Part shown: one piece after another, positions 7,683 to 17,282 of the stretch
How the letters are laid out: the number at the start of each line of letters is the position of its first letter
Position numbering within the stretch: the first letter of the stretch is position 1
Origin: an uncultured Gammaproteobacteria bacterium
Lineage (GTDB): Bacteria; Pseudomonadota; Gammaproteobacteria; UBA9214
Reading direction: 5' to 3'
NCBI GenBank assembly: GCA_905479705.1
Contig: CAJQNP010000095.1
Location: 1-35,815, forward strand
DNA length: 35,815 bases
The notes under the pieces: generated by a model
The model's input: only the letters and a program-made list of their open reading frames with translations
What the model was told of the DNA's origin: nothing
Databases searched by the model: none
Position numbers and translations under genes: made by a program

Positions 7683-10577
7683 TTAAAGTGAATCGTAGCC
7701 AAGGATACCACGTTCCAGTGCCTTATCGACGGTGTTCACCAGCCGGCCCAAGCCTTTCAGTTCGACCTGCATGAAGATGGCGTTGTTTCTCTCGTTGCGG
7801 TTCTTGATGAAGCTGCGACCGACCAGCTGTACGGACCAGCAGCAGCTCTCGTAACCAAGGCCACCCATTGCCTCGAGTGTCTCGTTGTCGAGCAGCGAGT
7901 AATACCAGCGGCCCACCAGGTGCCAGGAATTGCCCAGTGGCCACAGTGCGGAGATGTCCGTTTGCTCCTGGATACCCCGGCGATAGCGGTAGGCGAGGTT
8001 GACCAGCTGCCGTGACCCCTTGCGGTACTGCAGGTGCAAGCTGTTGCGTTCTGTCTGCGAGGCATGCGGGTTCCACTGTGTCTCGGCCCTGGCGCGCCAG
8101 TTGTGTGTCAGGCCCAGGGTCAGCTCGCCAATGATGTTCGATGTACTGTCTGTCTCCACCTGTTCACCTGGCAGGGTGACCTCGCGATCGCGAAAGTACA
8201 GCAGCGAGCCCACGCTGATACTGAGCTGCTCCACGCCGCTCGCCGGGTTGAGTAGCCGCGATGTCAGCGCCACCGCCAGCTGGTTGGCATCGCCCATGCG
8301 GTCCGGCCCGCTGAAACGGTTCTCACGGAACAGTGTCCAGTAGTTGAAGTCGTAATCACTGGTGTCGAAGATCGGGATTTCATCCTGGTCGACTTCCGGG
8401 ACATACAGGTAGAACAGGCGTGGCTCCAGTGTCTGTACAAAGTCCGTGTTACCCCAGCGGCTGCTGCGTTCGAAGAAACTGCCGGCGTCGAGGCTGACGA
8501 TGGGCGTGGTTCGCGCGGGATTGTCGTTATCACTCTGAATGTTGTCGGTGAGGTTGTAGGCGGTATAGCGTACCGCCACGGACGGGTCGACATACCAGCC
8601 GGGCCGGTTGACCGGCAGGCTCAGTGTCGGTTGTATATCAAAGCGTGCGCCCTCGACCAGTACGTCGCCGCTGTGCCTGAAGTTGTTCAGTTCGGCGTTG
8701 GCGTCGAACTTCATGCCGAGGTAGCGGCTGGCCGGTTCGACGTTGAGCACAACCCTTGGCAGTTGCTCATACGGCCTGTTCTTTGATTTGATGGTCGGGT
8801 CGATGGTCTGGTAGTTCTGCACCATGACACCGAGGTCCCAGCCGCGTCCGAAATAGTCTGCCTTTGCGGTGCGTTCCAGGTTGGTCTGGCTGGTCTGCAC
8901 CAGGTTCTTGCCGAAGTCATCAAAGTAGAAATCATCCGAGACCTCGCTGGCCTTGACGGACGTCTTGAGTCGCGGCCACGGGTTGCCCTTGTGCTGGAAG
9001 CCGACCAGGTAACGGTCTTCATCATTGAACTTCCTGTCCGAGGGCAGGTACTCGCCGCTCACGCTGCCCTTGTTGTTCTCGTTCTTGTAGCGAAACTCGC
9101 CGCCCAGCATCACACCGCGATCGGTCATGATGCGCGGTACGATGGTGGCGTCACGGTGCGGCGCGATATTCCAGTACCACGGTATGCTGACATCGAAACC
9201 GGTCTCGTCTGTGATGCCGAATTTCGGTACCAGGAACCCCGACTTGCGGCGATCATCCAGCGGGAAGCTCAGGTAGGGGGAATACAGCACCGGAACTCCC
9301 TTGAGTTCGACCTTCGCATGGCGTGCCGTGCCGCTACCGGATTCCTGGTCAAGGTCGACCTTTTTCGCGAAGATCTCCCAGTCGGTGCTCTCTATGGAAC
9401 AGGTGGTATACGACACATCGCGCAGGTGCTGCCAGTCGCGACCCTCGAGTTCCAGGGACGAGGCCACCCCGCGCGCGTGCTGGTCCGGCAGGGCGTAGCG
9501 GGCGTCTTCTACATCGCCGATACCGGTGTCCGGGTAGAGCGTGCCGCGCGCGCCATCGACCAGCAGCTCGGGTGAGGTATAAACCAGGTTTCCGTCGGCA
9601 TCGATACGGCCTTCTTCCTGGTTATACGTCATGCGGTCCGCTTCCAGGCGCTGCCAGTCCATCTCGGCAACGGCATTGCCTTCCAGTATGAAGATATTGT
9701 TGTCGCGTGCCTGCGCGTTGTCGGCCTGCAGTTCGACGGTGCCCGAAGGACCCGCGGGTGCCTCGACGCGACGGTAATCGATTTGCGGACACTGTACCCA
9801 GCGCGAGTAGGCCAGTGCCTCGTCGAGTCGTTCGTCGGCGATACCCGTGATCGTGCCCAGTGTCGACGTCGCGCCACCGGGTTCGACGATGTCTGTGATG
9901 TCTGTAACAGGCCCGGCATCTTCCCCTGTGGTGGCCGCAACGCTGGCCCCGGGCGTGGGTGTGTCCGGGGTCGTTTCCCGGGCGGGTTCTGCCGAAGTTT
10001 GTTCAATGACCGGCTGCTCGATCTCCCCGTCATCTTGCGATGTCCCGGTTGTTGTATCCGCTACCGGCTGCCCGGTTTCCCCGTCCGCTGGTGATTCCCC
10101 GGTCGGCGTGACGGCTGCGGCCGGTTCCGCGGCCGGTTCCGGGGCTATTGGAGTGCTGGAAGATTCCTCCAGCGGTTCTGCGCCCGGGGTGGCCGCGGGT
10201 GAACTGCCCGGGGATGTCGTTGTCGGAAACAGCGGTGCAGCGGTTGCCGGGACGCTGCCGTGTCCAGGGGCGGGTTGTGCCAAGGGTTGTTCCGGGGGTA
10301 GTGCGTCTTGTGCCTGCGGTGTCGTGGGTTCGGTCGTGACTGGTGTGGCGGCTGCCGGATCAGTGTCCGTGTCAACACTGTCATCAGCCCTGGCGGGATC
10401 GATAGCCGGTATGGCTGGCGCCATAGCGGGTTGCCCGGCCGGTGTCAGTGTGCTGGTGCAGTCCCAGGATCCGTCTGCACTGTCCTGGCACTGCCATGGG
10501 CCCGCGTTTGCCGATGCTGTGCCGAGTATCAGCAGTGAGGCGATCGCGACCGGTTGCAGGCGCTGACGGATTAGCAT
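7683..10577 (-). CDS. lptD: LPS-assembly outer membrane protein LptD with low-complexity N-terminal insert
   Basis: LptD is the outer membrane barrel that, with LptE, inserts lipopolysaccharide into the outer leaflet. The ORF opens with a GTG at 10592, but ATG at 10577 is the better start (MLIRQRLQPVAIASLLILGTASANA signal peptide). The 964-residue protein has cysteines at about 30 and 40. A Pro/Ala/Thr/Glu-rich disordered tract of roughly 200 residues (about 45-250) follows, then a further cysteine in VQCPQ. The OstA beta-jellyroll follows (TVELQADNAQARDNNIFILEGNA) and then the LptD barrel to the C-terminus. The adjacent cysteine pair GYESCCW near the C-terminus matches the conserved pair that forms the essential disulfides with N-terminal cysteines. 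The insert makes it longer than enteric LptD. Confidence 0.95.
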   Translation of the reverse strand: MLIRQRLQPVAIASLLILGTASANAGPWQCQDSADGSWDCTSTLTPAGQPAMAPAIPAIDPARADDSVDTDTDPAAATPVTTEPTTPQAQDALPPEQPLAQPAPGHGSVPATAAPLFPTTTSPGSSPAATPGAEPLEESSSTPIAPEPAAEPAAAVTPTGESPADGETGQPVADTTTGTSQDDGEIEQPVIEQTSAEPARETTPDTPTPGASVAATTGEDAGPVTDITDIVEPGGATSTLGTITGIADERLDEALAYSRWVQCPQIDYRRVEAPAGPSGTVELQADNAQARDNNIFILEGNAVAEMDWQRLEADRMTYNQEEGRIDADGNLVYTSPELLVDGARGTLYPDTGIGDVEDARYALPDQHARGVASSLELEGRDWQHLRDVSYTTCSIESTDWEIFAKKVDLDQESGSGTARHAKVELKGVPVLYSPYLSFPLDDRRKSGFLVPKFGITDETGFDVSIPWYWNIAPHRDATIVPRIMTDRGVMLGGEFRYKNENNKGSVSGEYLPSDRKFNDEDRYLVGFQHKGNPWPRLKTSVKASEVSDDFYFDDFGKNLVQTSQTNLERTAKADYFGRGWDLGVMVQNYQTIDPTIKSKNRPYEQLPRVVLNVEPASRYLGMKFDANAELNNFRHSGDVLVEGARFDIQPTLSLPVNRPGWYVDPSVAVRYTAYNLTDNIQSDNDNPARTTPIVSLDAGSFFERSSRWGNTDFVQTLEPRLFYLYVPEVDQDEIPIFDTSDYDFNYWTLFRENRFSGPDRMGDANQLAVALTSRLLNPASGVEQLSISVGSLLYFRDREVTLPGEQVETDSTSNIIGELTLGLTHNWRARAETQWNPHASQTERNSLHLQYRKGSRQLVNLAYRYRRGIQEQTDISALWPLGNSWHLVGRWYYSLLDNETLEAMGGLGYESCCWSVQLVGRSFIKNRNERNNAIFMQVELKGLGRLVNTVDKALERGILGYDSL

Positions 10578-10610
10578 GCCGCTGGTTTCCACGGGCTGTC
10601 ACAGGGGCTG

Positions 10611-10639
10611 GGTATCGTCAGGCCGGTAATCATTGTCAG
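10611..10639 (-). promoter_or_regulatory. Possible sigma-70 promoter for lptD-surA-pdxA
   Basis: On the minus strand, CTGACA (5 of 6 matches to the -35 consensus) is followed after exactly 17 bases by GATACC (3 of 6 to the -10). This would start transcription about 25-30 bases upstream of the lptD ATG. Spacing and position are good but the -10 is weak. I see no clear sigma-E motif, which controls lptD in enteric bacteria. Confidence 0.3.
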
Positions 10640-10733
10640 GGTACAGGATCGGATTTTCCGGGCAGCGGGTCGCTGGCGGGCGCGAGGTAAAATCGCATAG
10701 AATGGCCGTAACTTCAAATATTTTAATATCAGT

Positions 10734-11906
10734 GTGTTATCTATCAAATCACGTAGACAAATAGGCGTCATTGCCGGCCTTGTCGGGGTAGTCATCCTGC
10801 TTGTCCTGACCGCGCCGGACAGCGAGCCCGAGCTGGAAGAATCCATCGTGCCCGCGGTTCAGGTGGCCATGGTCGGCTTGCATGATCTGCTGCCCACCGA
10901 GACCGTCAGCGGCAGACTGCAGCCGGCCCGCAAGGCGGCATTGCATTTCGAGCTGGCCGGGCAGGTTTCCGAGCGACCGGTTGAGCCGGGGCAGGCGGTC
11001 GGGCAGGGTGCCCCCCTGCTGCAGCTGGCGTCCGGTGATTATGAAGATGCGCTGGCCGAGGCCGGGGCCATGCTGTCGCAGGAGAAGCGCAACATCCAGC
11101 GCGATCGCGAACTGCTGGCGCTGTCGCGCAACAACTACACCCTGCAAAAAAACGACCTCGATCGTCTCCTCAAACTCGGTGAGGATTCACTGGTGTCGAA
11201 GTCGCGGCTGGATGAAACACGCATCAAGCTGATCCAGCTGGAGTCGGAGGTGGCCCGGCTCAAGTCAAGCGTGGCCACCGCGGAATCGCGCATCGCGCTC
11301 AAACAGGCTGCCCGTAACCGGGCCGCACGCAACCTCGAGCGCACGCAATTACCGGCACCCTTTGCCGGCACCGTGAACGCGGTGAATGCGCAGGTCGGTG
11401 ACTACGTGACGCCCAGCCAGGTCATGGTGGACCTGATCGATGCGGCCTCGCTGGATCTGTATGCCGAGGTGCGTGGCAGTGTGGCGCAGTCACTCAAGCA
11501 GGGCCAGGCCATCACGGTCGAGGTCGATGGCATGGCGTTACAGGGCACGCTGATTGCACTGCAGATGGATCCCAGTCCGGACACGTTTACGCATGCCCTG
11601 CGTGTGCGTATTGACGGCGACAGCGCGCGGCCAGGCCAGGTCGCACGGGTACGTCTGCCATTACAGCAACGCCGGCGTGTTACCGCGGTGCCGTCAACCG
11701 CCGTGCTGTTTGATGAAGGCCGGGCCTTCGTGTTCCGGCTTGACGGCGACAGCCTGCAACAGGTCCCCGTGATAACAGGCGAGCGGGTCGACGGTCTGCA
11801 GGTCGTGCTGCAGGGCCTGGACGAGAATGACCGCGTGGTGTCCCGTGATGTCTCGGCGCTCAGTAACGGCCAGCGCGTGCAGGTCCTCGAGCCGGACGCA
11901 CGCTGA
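10734..11906 (+). CDS. RND efflux periplasmic adaptor (membrane fusion protein)
   Basis: A 390-residue HlyD/AcrA-family adaptor that would link the inner membrane pump encoded next to an outer membrane channel. An N-terminal membrane anchor (about 9-24, IGVIAGLVGVVILLVL) precedes a first half-lipoyl/barrel strand (TVSGRLQPARKAALHFELAGQV). A coiled-coil hairpin follows (about 105-195), then the second lipoyl half (LPAPFAGTVNAVNAQVGDYV) and beta-barrel and proximal domains. Translation seems to begin at a GTG; no good Shine-Dalgarno precedes it and AT-rich sequence runs right up to it. The stop is 32 bases before the pump gene. It is divergent from lptD across 156 bases. No TolC-like gene is present, so a channel must be shared from elsewhere. 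Confidence 0.92.
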   Translation: MLSIKSRRQIGVIAGLVGVVILLVLTAPDSEPELEESIVPAVQVAMVGLHDLLPTETVSGRLQPARKAALHFELAGQVSERPVEPGQAVGQGAPLLQLASGDYEDALAEAGAMLSQEKRNIQRDRELLALSRNNYTLQKNDLDRLLKLGEDSLVSKSRLDETRIKLIQLESEVARLKSSVATAESRIALKQAARNRAARNLERTQLPAPFAGTVNAVNAQVGDYVTPSQVMVDLIDAASLDLYAEVRGSVAQSLKQGQAITVEVDGMALQGTLIALQMDPSPDTFTHALRVRIDGDSARPGQVARVRLPLQQRRRVTAVPSTAVLFDEGRAFVFRLDGDSLQQVPVITGERVDGLQVVLQGLDENDRVVSRDVSALSNGQRVQVLEPDAR

Positions 11907-11938
11907 GCCTCGCGCCGTACACCTGATCCTGTCTGCAC

Positions 11939-14900
11939 ATGGGCCTGATACGCTTTTCCATCAACAACCCGCTGATCACCAACCTGTCGTTGCTGATCGT
12001 GATCATCCTTGGCGTGTTGTCATGGAACTCGATGCCGCAGGAGATGTTCCCGTCCTTTGAGCTGGACGCGGTCAGTATCGCCATCAAGTTTGAAGGCGCC
12101 TCTCCGGAGGAGGTGGAACGCCAGGTCATCATTCCTGTTGAAGAACAGTTCGAGGGCATGCCCGAGATCGATGTCATGAGCTCGGTCAGTAACGAGGGGC
12201 TGGGTACCGTCATCATCAAGCTGAAGAGCGGTACCAATGTTGACCAGTACATGCGCGATGCGCAGACCGCGATTGACCAGATAATGGATCTGCCCGACGA
12301 GGCGGAGGAACCGGAGCTGGTACGTATCAAGGCGCGCTTCCCCGTCATCAGCATGAGCCTGTACGGCGACGTCGCGCGCGGTTACCTGTATGACCGTGCC
12401 GACGAGATCAAGCAGCGCATGGCAAAGATTCCGGGTGTCGCCAGTGTCGGTATCGCCGGTTACCGCGAGTGGGAGCTGTGGGTCGAGGTGGATCCATTCA
12501 AGCTGGCTGCGCACTCCGTCTCCCTGGGGCAGGTTTTGAGCGCCATTCGCGGTAACCTGCGTGATTTGCCAGGCGGCTCCCTGAAGGCCAGCGAGGGCGA
12601 TATCCTGCTGCGCGGCAAGGGCGTGGCACCCGACCCGGAAGACATCGGCAAGATTGCGGTGCGCAGCAACGAGCGTGGTGGCCAGTTGCTGCTTGGCGAG
12701 ATCGCCAACATCGAGCTGCGACTGGAGGAGGCCGTGACCATTGGCCGCTTCAATGGTCGCCCTGCCGTCAACCTGACGGTGACCAAGACATCCGATGCCT
12801 CGACCACCACGGTGGCCGATGCCGTGCGCGAGTTTGCCGATCAGTTGCGCACGGAGTTGCCCCCCACCATCGAGATCGGCATGTTCAACGACCTCTCGGC
12901 CTACGTGAAGACGCGCCTCAACACGGTGAAGTCCTCGGGGCTGGTCGGCCTGTTCCTGGTGCTGCTGTCGCTGTACCTGTTCCTGAATTTTCGGGTTGCC
13001 CTGATCACTGCCATGGGCATCCCGGTGTCTTTCCTGTTTGCCGTGATCGCGATCTTCTATCTCGGCTACACCATTAACATGATCTCCCTGTTTGCCTTTC
13101 TCATCGCGCTGGGCCTGATCGTCGATGATGCCATCATTGTCAACGAGAACATCTATCGTCACATGGAGCAGGGCCTGCCGGCCCCGGAGGCCGCCCGCAT
13201 CGGAGCACGCGAGGTATTCTGGCCGGTCATGGCGAGTACCGCGACCACCATTGCGGCCTTCATGCCGATGTTTGCCATCAAGGGCATCATGGGTGCATTC
13301 ATTGCCGTGATACCGGTTGTCGTGACTGCCTCGTTACTGGGTTCACTGTGGGAGGCCTTCGGTGTGTTGCCGTCACACGCGGCCGAATTGCTGCACACCA
13401 GACGGGCGGCTGCGCGCACGCACGAGCGTAGCGTTGACTGGAGTGCCTTGCTGGAGCGCTATATTGGCTGGCTGCGCTGGTCCCTGCATAACCGCTATTT
13501 TGTCGCGCTGGTGTCCATCATCGTGCTGGTTATTTCAGCGACCTATGCAACCACGCGCCTGCCGTTCCAGCTGTTTGACGACGTGGAACTGGGGCAGTTC
13601 TTTATCAACGCCGAGGCGCCGCAGACCTACAGCCTGGAAGACACGGCCAAGCTGGCCTCGCAGATGGAACAGGTCGTGCTCGAGTCGTTGTCCGATGACG
13701 AGCTGAGTTCCCTGCTGACCAACGTCGGCGTCACCTTTATCGATTTCAATCGCTTTGAACTGGGCAGCAAGTATATCCAGCTGGTGATCGATCTGAAGAA
13801 ACCGGTACCGGAGGGTTTTATCGAGCGCTTCATCTCGCCACTGGTCAGTCTCAAGTTCAAGTGGGAAGGCACGCGTACCCGCCCGACCGAGGACATTGTC
13901 AACGAGCTGCGAGCCAGGCTGCGCAGGATTACCGGCATCAGCCGCATCTCCATACAGCGGCCACAGGGCGGACCGGCCGGTGCGGATATCGAGGTCGGTG
14001 TAACCGGGCCGGACGTGAACGTGTTGCGTGAACAGGCCGAGCGCATGCTGGAATACCTGCAGCGCCTGCCGGGTGTGCACGATGTGCGTCAGAATCTCGA
14101 GAGCGGCAAGATCGAGTACCGGTATTCACTGAATGATCGCGGCCGCGAGCTGGGCATCGACCAGAACCAGCTGGCCGACGCGGTGCGTACCGGTTTCCTC
14201 GGTGTCGAGGTGGTCTACGTGACGCTGGGTAACAAGCGTACGCCGGTGCGCGTGATCTACCCGGAGCGAATCCGTCAGACCAGCGATCTCGCGAGCCTGC
14301 CAATCGTGCTCGATGACGGTCGCCTCGTGTACCTCGGCGATGTCGCGGACATTACCCCCGGCCGTGCCATGAACACCATCAGCCGGCGCGATAACCAGCG
14401 CCTTGGCCTGGTCACGGCCGAGGTGGACGACCAGGTGACCACCCCGCTGGCGGTGACCGAGTTGCTGCGCAGTGAATTCGAGCACATCGAGGCCGAGTTG
14501 CCCGGCTACACGCTGGTGTTCCTCGGCGAGAAGAAGGATGCGTCGGAATCGTTCAGCGGTATGCGCGATGCCCTGCTGATCTCCGGTGCCCTCATTTTCT
14601 TTATCCTGGCGGCCCTGTTTCGCTCCCTGCTGGATCCGCTGGTGGTGATGTTTGCGATCCCCTTCGGCATGATCGGCGTGGTGTTCGGGCACATGCTGTT
14701 TGGTTATAACCTGCAGTTCCTGTCGGTCATCGGTTTCCTGGCGCTGACCGGCATCGTGGTGAATGACTCGCTGATTCTCGTCAACTTTGCCCAGCGCATG
14801 CGTGCCGAGGGCATGAGCCGTGTTGATGCCATGATCGAGGCGGGCAGGGTGCGTATCCGGCCGATCCTGCTGACCTCGATTACCACGTTCCTGGGCATTT

Positions 14901-15100
14901 CGCCGCTGATCTTTTTTGCCACGGGACAGACGGCGTTTCTCTCGCCGATGGCGGTCAGCCTGGGTTTTGGTTTACTGTTCGCGACCGGTATCATCCTGAT
15001 CGCGATCCCATGCTTCTACATGATTGCCGACGATATGCGCGTGCGTGTGCGCAACAGGCTGCGCCGGCTGCTGCCCCCGTCTGCCCGTGATACCGACTGA
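11939..15100 (+). CDS. RND efflux transporter permease (AcrB superfamily)
   Basis: The 1053-residue proton-driven inner membrane pump is the right length for the hydrophobe/amphiphile efflux family. TM1 is near 10-28 (NPLITNLSLLIVIILGVLSW), a large periplasmic loop runs to about 335, and TM2-6 span about 337-490. The proton-relay segment LIVDDAIIVNENIYRHME holds the paired aspartates in TM4. The second half repeats the plan with TM7 near 525-543 and TM8-12 from about 875 onward. The N-terminal FPSFELDAVSIAIKFEGASPEEVE is typical. Substrate cannot be predicted. It forms an operon with the adaptor and is followed 37 bases later by amgK. Confidence 0.95.
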   Translation: MGLIRFSINNPLITNLSLLIVIILGVLSWNSMPQEMFPSFELDAVSIAIKFEGASPEEVERQVIIPVEEQFEGMPEIDVMSSVSNEGLGTVIIKLKSGTNVDQYMRDAQTAIDQIMDLPDEAEEPELVRIKARFPVISMSLYGDVARGYLYDRADEIKQRMAKIPGVASVGIAGYREWELWVEVDPFKLAAHSVSLGQVLSAIRGNLRDLPGGSLKASEGDILLRGKGVAPDPEDIGKIAVRSNERGGQLLLGEIANIELRLEEAVTIGRFNGRPAVNLTVTKTSDASTTTVADAVREFADQLRTELPPTIEIGMFNDLSAYVKTRLNTVKSSGLVGLFLVLLSLYLFLNFRVALITAMGIPVSFLFAVIAIFYLGYTINMISLFAFLIALGLIVDDAIIVNENIYRHMEQGLPAPEAARIGAREVFWPVMASTATTIAAFMPMFAIKGIMGAFIAVIPVVVTASLLGSLWEAFGVLPSHAAELLHTRRAAARTHERSVDWSALLERYIGWLRWSLHNRYFVALVSIIVLVISATYATTRLPFQLFDDVELGQFFINAEAPQTYSLEDTAKLASQMEQVVLESLSDDELSSLLTNVGVTFIDFNRFELGSKYIQLVIDLKKPVPEGFIERFISPLVSLKFKWEGTRTRPTEDIVNELRARLRRITGISRISIQRPQGGPAGADIEVGVTGPDVNVLREQAERMLEYLQRLPGVHDVRQNLESGKIEYRYSLNDRGRELGIDQNQLADAVRTGFLGVEVVYVTLGNKRTPVRVIYPERIRQTSDLASLPIVLDDGRLVYLGDVADITPGRAMNTISRRDNQRLGLVTAEVDDQVTTPLAVTELLRSEFEHIEAELPGYTLVFLGEKKDASESFSGMRDALLISGALIFFILAALFRSLLDPLVVMFAIPFGMIGVVFGHMLFGYNLQFLSVIGFLALTGIVVNDSLILVNFAQRMRAEGMSRVDAMIEAGRVRIRPILLTSITTFLGISPLIFFATGQTAFLSPMAVSLGFGLLFATGIILIAIPCFYMIADDMRVRVRNRLRRLLPPSARDTD

Positions 15101-15137
15101 GATTGCCTTGTCTTTGCACTGATACAGGACCACCCGC

Positions 15138-16139
15138 GTGCCCGAACGAATTGAACAACTGAAGAACTGGCTGAGCAGCGAACTCGATTTCAGCGAGTAC
15201 ACGCTCGAGCCGGCATCATCCGACGCCAGTTTCCGGCGCTACTTTCGCGTGGTCCATGCAGGCGAGAGCCTGGTCGTCATGGATGCGCCGCCGGCGCAGG
15301 AAGACACCCGGCCGTTCGTGCAGGTGTCCGGCATGCTCGCCGGGCTGGGGCTGAATGTGCCGCAGGTCATTGATGAAGACCCGCAGCAGGGTTTCCTGCT
15401 GTTGTCCGATCTCGGTTCAAGGCCCTACCTGGAAGCGCTCACCGAGGAGACCGTGGAACGACTCTATGGTGATGCGCTGGGCGCGCTGGCAACCATCCAG
15501 GCGTGTACCCCGGGCGACGCACCGCTGCCTGCCTATGAGCGGACGCTGCTGCTCAATGAGATGGAGCTGTGCCGGGAATGGCTGATCGGCAAGCACCTTG
15601 GCCTGGCGCTGACGCAGCAGCAGTCAGCCCTGCTCGATGCGGCCTTTGACCTGCTGGCGGACAGTGCACTGCAGCAACCGCAGGTGTGTGTGCACCGTGA
15701 CTATCATTCGCGCAACCTCATGCTGACGGAATCCAACAACCCGGGCATCCTCGACTTTCAGGATGCCGTGATAGGGCCGGTGACCTACGACCTGGTATCG
15801 CTGCTGCGCGACTGTTACATCGACTGGCCGCGCGAGCAGGTCGAGGACTGGGCGCTGGGTTACCAGACGCTGGCGCTGCAGTCCGGTGTGTTGCAGGCGG
15901 GGCACGATGATCCGCAGCAGTTCCTGCGCTGGTTTGACCTGATGGGGATACAGCGTCATCTCAAGGCGGCCGGAATCTTTGCACGCCTGAATCATCGTGA
16001 TGGCAAGCCGGGTTATCTCGGCGACATACCGCGCACCCTTGGCTACGTCGTCGAGGTTGCCACGCGTCACGAGGACCTGGCTGCCTTTGGTGCGTTTATC
16101 GAGTCCGCCGTGCTCGCGCGCCTGCCTGATGCGAACTGA
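15138..16139 (+). CDS. amgK: N-acetylmuramate/N-acetylglucosamine kinase AmgK
   Basis: AmgK phosphorylates the anomeric carbon of MurNAc (and GlcNAc) recovered from peptidoglycan turnover. MurU then makes UDP-MurNAc, bypassing de novo synthesis and thus fosfomycin. The 333-residue protein has the aminoglycoside-phosphotransferase fold. SSDASFRRYFRV is the nucleotide-binding start (28-38), HRDYHSRN (187-193) holds catalytic Asp188 and Asn193, and LDFQDAVIGP contains metal-binding Asp206. The start codon is GTG. In Pseudomonas amgK and murU are adjacent and lie beside lptD. Here an RND operon separates it from lptD, and four other genes separate it from murU. Confidence 0.92.
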   Translation: MPERIEQLKNWLSSELDFSEYTLEPASSDASFRRYFRVVHAGESLVVMDAPPAQEDTRPFVQVSGMLAGLGLNVPQVIDEDPQQGFLLLSDLGSRPYLEALTEETVERLYGDALGALATIQACTPGDAPLPAYERTLLLNEMELCREWLIGKHLGLALTQQQSALLDAAFDLLADSALQQPQVCVHRDYHSRNLMLTESNNPGILDFQDAVIGPVTYDLVSLLRDCYIDWPREQVEDWALGYQTLALQSGVLQAGHDDPQQFLRWFDLMGIQRHLKAAGIFARLNHRDGKPGYLGDIPRTLGYVVEVATRHEDLAAFGAFIESAVLARLPDAN

Positions 16140-16184
16140 AGGACACGTTATCGGCTTCATTGTGGCAACCCGGCAGGTGAACAG

Positions 16185-16787
16185 ATGACGCGACTCTGGC
16201 TGCTGGTGTTTACGCTGGTGTTTGTCTGGTCAGCGATTAATCCCGCGGACTTCCTGACCTGGCTGCTGGAGGTGTCACCGGCCGTGCTGGCGCTGCTGGT
16301 ACTGGTCGCCACGCGCAAGGTGTTTCCCCTGACAGGGCTGGTCTACAGCCTGCTCCTGCTGCACTGCATCATATTGATGGTTGGTGGACACTATACCTAC
16401 GCAGAGGTACCGGCCTTTGACTGGATACGGGACACCTTTGGGCATGCACGCAACAACTATGACAAGGTTGCCCATTTCGCACAGGGTTTCGTGCCGGCGA
16501 TGGTCGCGCGCGAGGTGCTGCTGCGTTTTCAGGTGGTCAACGGTCGTGCCTGGCTGAATTTCCTGATCGCGTGTTTTTGCCTGGCCGTCAGTGCCTTCTA
16601 TGAACTGGTAGAATGGCTTGTCGCCGTGATCGTCGGCGGACCTGCCGAGGCGTTTCTGGGTACCCAGGGTTATGTCTGGGATACGCAGTCGGATATGGCG
16701 TTCGCACTGCTGGGCGCCATCAGCGCATTGCTGCTGCTTGGCAGGGTACATGACAGGCAACTGCAACAGCACGGCTGGTTGCCGTGA
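16185..16787 (+). CDS. DUF2238 / YjdF-family inner membrane protein
   Basis: A 200-residue polytopic membrane protein with about five to six hydrophobic segments (roughly 4-20, 28-43, 52-66, 104-118, 126-148, 166-184). The conserved block HYTYAEVPAFDWIRD...NNYDKVAHFAQGF and the later FYELVEWLVA, WDTQSDM motifs mark the DUF2238 family, of which YjdF of Escherichia coli is a member. No biochemical role is established that I can state. It starts 45 bases after amgK, in the same direction, and is probably co-transcribed. Confidence 0.85.
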   Translation: MTRLWLLVFTLVFVWSAINPADFLTWLLEVSPAVLALLVLVATRKVFPLTGLVYSLLLLHCIILMVGGHYTYAEVPAFDWIRDTFGHARNNYDKVAHFAQGFVPAMVAREVLLRFQVVNGRAWLNFLIACFCLAVSAFYELVEWLVAVIVGGPAEAFLGTQGYVWDTQSDMAFALLGAISALLLLGRVHDRQLQQHGWLP

Positions 16788-16808
16788 AACGAAGCAACGA
16801 GGTGGATA

Positions 16809-17108
16809 ATGGGTAATCTGGGTTTTCCGTGGCTGGCGCTGGGACTGGGACTGCTGGTTGCCGTCGGGCTGGTGTTCTCCGGGGCACTGTCGCCTGAAGG
16901 GCGCTATGACCTGCCGCTGCTGACCATGCTGATCGTCAACGAATTCGGTTTTTTCGTGACCGCCATCGGTGCCGGTGTCGGTATCAACACCTTGAGCCGG
17001 GACGGGATACAGCAACCCCTGCTCACTGTCGTGATCGCCTGCGGCATCCTTGCCGCAGGTTTTCTCTATGTTGCCATCAAGCTATGGCCGGGGATGGGAA
17101 CAGCATAG
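16809..17108 (+). CDS. Small membrane protein of unknown function
   Basis: The 99-residue product has three predicted transmembrane helices, at about 6-26, 36-56 and 72-92. The middle one, LLTMLIVNEFGFFVTAIGAGVGI, carries an unusual Asn-Glu pair near its start. A GAGGTG ribosome binding site lies eight bases upstream, and the gene follows the DUF2238 gene by 21 bases, so it is likely real and part of the same transcript. I do not recognise the family. Confidence 0.7.
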   Translation: MGNLGFPWLALGLGLLVAVGLVFSGALSPEGRYDLPLLTMLIVNEFGFFVTAIGAGVGINTLSRDGIQQPLLTVVIACGILAAGFLYVAIKLWPGMGTA

Positions 17109-17282
17109 GGGCTTGCGGGCGATCGTCTCGGTGCACTTCTTCTTCATTACCGGGGTCTTTGTTGATGTGGTTGTTATGGCGCTGTGTAAGGGTTGTGTGG
17201 CTGTTGTAACCAGCTGCACAATGCCGCGGAACTGCTTGATCTCGATATGTTTCAATGGCTTGTAAGTATGCGGGCTCGACCA

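Noticed and set aside
9847-10566. 239-codon plus-strand ORF rich in Gly, Ser, Val and Ala opposite lptD
   Set aside because: It is the antisense of the low-complexity LptD tract; biased composition keeps the frame open, and there is no family signal.
10698-10729. Promoter for the RND adaptor from TAGAAT or TAATAT hexamers
   Set aside because: No matching -35 at a proper distance, and TAATAT is too close to the GTG start.
12020-13162. 380-codon minus-strand ORF opposite the RND permease
   Set aside because: Shadow of the strongly supported permease frame; composition (many His, Gln, Asp) is typical of antisense of GC-rich genes.
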